A stretch of DNA of 64,000 bases, taken from assembly GCF_004025535.1 (NCBI RefSeq), contig NZ_QJRG01000048.1:374933-438932 (forward strand). Direction: 5' to 3'. Below, piece after piece: positions 61,364 to 64,000 of the stretch. Numbering within the stretch: position 1 is the stretch's first letter; the number at the start of each line of letters is the position of its first letter. This stretch comes from Pseudomonas alkylphenolica. GTDB taxonomy: Bacteria > Pseudomonadota > Gammaproteobacteria > Pseudomonadales > Pseudomonadaceae. The translations under genes were made by a program, and so were the position numbers. Under the pieces are notes generated by a model. It saw only the letters and a program-made list of their open reading frames with translations. It had not been told where the DNA came from and made no database searches.

Positions 61364-63187
61364 CTACTCGCTATGTAAGGTCGCATAAATCGACTCGGCA
61401 AGCTTTTTACTGATTCCTGGTGCTTTTGCAATTTCCTCGACACTGGCACGGCCCAACTCCTGCAAGCCACCGAAGTGCTTGAGCAGGTCGCGCCGACGCT
61501 TTGGCCCTACCCCGGCTACATCTTCCAGACTGGAGGTACGCCGCGCCTTGCCACGCCGGGCACGGTGACCGGTGATGGCAAAACGGTGCGCTTCGTCGCG
61601 AATCTGCTGGATCAGGTGCAATGCCGGCGAGTCACCCTTGAGGGTGAACTCATGGGCCGCATCGTTGAGATACAGGGTTTCGAAGCCTGCCTTGCGCGTT
61701 ACACCCTTGGCCACACCGAGCAGGATCAGGTCGGTAATCGCCAGTTCCTGCAAGACATCCCGGGCCATGTTCAACTGGCCCTTGCCGCCGTCCACCAGGA
61801 GCACGTCGGGCATTTTGCCCTCACCGTCCTTGAGCCGGCCGAAGCGCCGGGTCAGGGCCTGGTGCATGGCGGCATAGTCGTCGCCTGGCGTCACGCCCTC
61901 GATGTTGAAGCGCCGGTAATCCGACTTCAGCGGGCCTTCGGGGCCGAACACCACGCAGGAGGCCACCGTCGCCTCACCGCTGGAGTGGCTGATGTCATAG
62001 CATTCCAGGCGTTGTGGCGGCTCGTCGAGGTCGAGCACTTGCGCCAGCGCCTCGAAGCGCGACGCCATGTGCTGACGGTTGGCCAGGCGCGCCATCAGCG
62101 CCTGCTCGGCGTTGGTCACCGCCAGTTGCTGCCAGCGCGCCCGCGTACCGCGCACCCGATGGCTGATGGTCAGTTCACGGCCACGCAAGGATTCGATCGC
62201 GGCGGTGATGGCGGCAAAGTCTTCGTGCACCACGTTGACGATCAGTTCGCTCGGCAGATCGCGCTCGGCATTGCCGATGTAGTACTGGGACAGGAACGCG
62301 GCCATGACTTCGGCCACCTCTTCCTCAATCCCGACCTGGGGAAAGAAGTTCTTGCTGCCCAGCACCCGCCCGCCGCGCACACTGATCAAGTGAACGCAGG
62401 CGCCACCGGGGTTGGTGAACGCGGCGACGACATCAACGTCACCCGTGCCGCCCTCCATGCTCTGCTGGTCCTGCACCCGGCGCAGCAGGGCGATCTGGTC
62501 GCGCAGCTCGGCAGCCTTCTCGAATGCCAGGGCCTGGGCGGCCTGCTCCATCTCGGCGTTCAGCTCGTTGGTCAGTTGATGGCTGCGCCCTTCCAGGAAC
62601 ATCACCGAGTGACGCACGTCCACGGCATATTCTTCCGGCTCGACCAAGCCCACGCACGGCGCCTTGCAACGTTTGATCTGGTATTGCAGGCACGGACGGG
62701 TGCGGTTGTTGTAGTAGCTGTCTTCGCACTGGCGGACAAAAAAGGTCTTTTGCAGCAGGCTCAGGCTTTCGCGTATGGCGCCCGCACTGGGATAAGGCCC
62801 GAAGTACTTGCCCTTCTGCTTTTTCGCCCCGCGATGAATCCCCAGCCGTGGGAACGGACCATCGGAAAGAAACACATAAGGGTATGACTTATCGTCACGC
62901 AGCAGGATGTTGTAGGGCGGTCGCCATTCCTTGATCAGCGTCTGCTCTAGTAGCAGCGCTTCGGTCTCGTTGGCGGTGATCGTGGTCTCGACCTGGGCGA
63001 TGCGTGCCACCAGGGCAGCCGTCTTCGGCGCCAGGCCGGTTTTGCGAAAATAGCTGGCGAGACGCTTCTTCAGGTTCTTCGCTTTGCCGACATACAGCAG
63101 CCGGGCGTCACCGTCGAACATCCGGTAGACGCCAGGGCGACCGCTGCAGGTCGCCAGGAAGGCACTTGGATCGAACACTGGGGTCAT
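61364..63187 (-). CDS. uvrC: Excinuclease ABC subunit C
   Basis: A 607-residue UvrC. The GIY-YIG nuclease lies at the N-terminus (GVYRMFDGDARLLYVGKAKNLKKR in two parts), followed by the CKAPCVG cysteine cluster, the UvrB-interacting coiled coil (about 200-240), the RNase-H-like 5' nuclease (LECYDISHSSGE and DVLLVDGGKGQL), and C-terminal helix-hairpin-helix repeats (LEDVAGVGPKRRRDLLKHFG). It cuts both sides of a lesion in nucleotide excision repair. The ATG at 63187 is 4 nt after the gacA stop; a TTG further up overlaps gacA and is rejected. Confidence 0.97.
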   Translation of the reverse strand: MTPVFDPSAFLATCSGRPGVYRMFDGDARLLYVGKAKNLKKRLASYFRKTGLAPKTAALVARIAQVETTITANETEALLLEQTLIKEWRPPYNILLRDDKSYPYVFLSDGPFPRLGIHRGAKKQKGKYFGPYPSAGAIRESLSLLQKTFFVRQCEDSYYNNRTRPCLQYQIKRCKAPCVGLVEPEEYAVDVRHSVMFLEGRSHQLTNELNAEMEQAAQALAFEKAAELRDQIALLRRVQDQQSMEGGTGDVDVVAAFTNPGGACVHLISVRGGRVLGSKNFFPQVGIEEEVAEVMAAFLSQYYIGNAERDLPSELIVNVVHEDFAAITAAIESLRGRELTISHRVRGTRARWQQLAVTNAEQALMARLANRQHMASRFEALAQVLDLDEPPQRLECYDISHSSGEATVASCVVFGPEGPLKSDYRRFNIEGVTPGDDYAAMHQALTRRFGRLKDGEGKMPDVLLVDGGKGQLNMARDVLQELAITDLILLGVAKGVTRKAGFETLYLNDAAHEFTLKGDSPALHLIQQIRDEAHRFAITGHRARRGKARRTSSLEDVAGVGPKRRRDLLKHFGGLQELGRASVEEIAKAPGISKKLAESIYATLHSE

Positions 63188-63191
63188 GATT

Positions 63192-63830
63192 TCAGAGACT
63201 GGCGTCAACCATGCCGTGGCGGACAGCCAGCAGCGTCAGTTCGACGTCGCTGGTAACCGAGAGTTTTTCGAATATCCGATACCGGTAAGTATTGACCGTT
63301 TTCGGCGACAGGCACAGCTTGTCAGAAATGATCTGCACTTTCTGGCAACCGACAATCATCAGGGCGATCTGGATTTCCCGCTCCGACAGCGCATCGAACG
63401 GCGAGCCTTGCGGCTGGAAAGGCTTGAGGGCCAGTTGTTGAGCGATCTGCGGGCTGATGTAACGCTGCCCGGCAAACACCAGGCGAATGGCCTGGACCAT
63501 TTCATCCAGGCCAGCGCCCTTGGTCAGGTAGCCCGCCGCACCGGCCTGCAGCAAGCGGGTGGGGAACGGGTCTTCTTCACAGACGGTCACCGCCACCACT
63601 TTCACGTCGGGATGGCTGCGCAACAGCTTGCGCGTGGCCTCAAGGCCACCGATACCGGGCATTTTCACGTCCATCAGGACTACGTCGGGCTTGAGCTCCC
63701 GCGCCACCTTCAAGGAAGCCTCGCCAGAGTCGGCCTCGCCCACTACCTGCAAACCGTCGATATCGGCCAGCATGCGGGTGATGCCCGTACGCACCAGATC
63801 GTGGTCATCGACCACCAGTACCCTAATCAA
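63192..63830 (-). CDS. gacA: Response regulator GacA (LuxR/NarL type), TTG start
   Basis: A 213-residue response regulator nearly identical to Pseudomonas GacA. The receiver has Asp54 in VLMDVKMPG and the CEEDPFPTRLLQAGAAGYLTKG region; the C-terminal LuxR helix-turn-helix reads LSEREIQIALMIV and LSPKTVNTYRYRI. The start is a TTG at 63830 with AGGT upstream, giving the IRVLVVDDHDLVRTG N-terminus; no ATG fits. GacA drives the small RNAs that free mRNAs from RsmA/RsmE, a path known to control T6SS in pseudomonads. It is upstream of uvrC and probably co-transcribed. The 170 nt beyond it show no gene. Confidence 0.97.
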   Translation of the reverse strand: MIRVLVVDDHDLVRTGITRMLADIDGLQVVGEADSGEASLKVARELKPDVVLMDVKMPGIGGLEATRKLLRSHPDVKVVAVTVCEEDPFPTRLLQAGAAGYLTKGAGLDEMVQAIRLVFAGQRYISPQIAQQLALKPFQPQGSPFDALSEREIQIALMIVGCQKVQIISDKLCLSPKTVNTYRYRIFEKLSVTSDVELTLLAVRHGMVDASL

Positions 63831-64000
63831 GCAGACACCTCGCACCACGGCGACAATTGGATCCCGCCACCTTAGCAAAAAACCACACGCCAGAGCTAAC
63901 GGAACACGCCATCACAACGACGCCGACTTGTGCTTGCCCGCCACACTGCCGAAAACCATCGCTGGCGTGCCGGGCATCTTCGTACACGCCCGTGGTAGAG

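Overview
The window looks like the chromosome of a Pseudomonas of the putida/fluorescens type. It is GC-rich and its right end has the Pseudomonas order gacA-uvrC-pgsA-tRNA-Gly. It also carries a MexEF-OprN-like efflux operon, a MocR-regulated amino-acid transport locus and a Hcp/VgrG type VI secretion system (T6SS). The species assignment is an inference from gene content, not from a search.

Layout. 1-1.7 kb: end of an OmpR-type response regulator and its sensor kinase. 1.7-7.2 kb: minus-strand genes for an atypical SDR protein, a LysR regulator, a fused flavin/2Fe-2S oxidoreductase, a glutathione transferase and a Tat-exported dienelactone-hydrolase-like enzyme. 7.4-13.3 kb: three-gene RND efflux operon with a MexT-like box in front and a strong terminator behind. 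13.4-17.6 kb: a small protein, a LysR regulator, an HPP/CBS membrane protein, a DUF2092 protein with a tiny basic partner, and a DUF502 membrane protein. 17.7-26.5 kb: class II aldolase, class III aminotransferase, MocR regulator, polar amino-acid ABC importer, YdfG-like SDR and TauE-like permease. Together they suggest uptake and deamination of an unidentified amino compound.

27-50.3 kb: a T6SS built as two divergent operons. The leftward one encodes VasI, TssA (VasJ) and TssM, then an unknown 147-residue protein and a terminator. The rightward one encodes TssB, C, E, F, G, an FHA protein, TssJ, TssK and TssL. Hcp and VgrG follow, then a DUF4123 adaptor, a VasX/BTH_I2691-like membrane toxin, its probable DUF6708 immunity protein and a PAAR tip. 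No ClpV (TssH), kinase or phosphatase gene is present. The VgrG frame is cut by a TGA, but its usual C-terminal tail continues in frame for 63 codons and ends in an ATGA overlap with the adaptor. The toxin C-terminus and immunity N-terminus form an AT-rich block typical of swapped polymorphic toxins.

50.4-60.2 kb: two giant minus-strand paralogues (1624 and about 1479 aa) join a dermonecrotic-toxin-like N-terminus, leucine-rich repeats and a NEL-type E3 ubiquitin ligase domain with its CxD catalytic motif. A third, truncated NEL C-terminus lies at the other edge of the T6SS (26.6-26.9 kb). The NEL genes bracket tRNA-Phe. Beside tRNA-Gly is a scar joining an integrase N-terminus to a DNA polymerase II C-terminus, which points to past insertion and deletion at these tRNAs. 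60.6-64 kb: tRNA-Gly and the conserved core genes pgsA, uvrC and gacA (TTG start).
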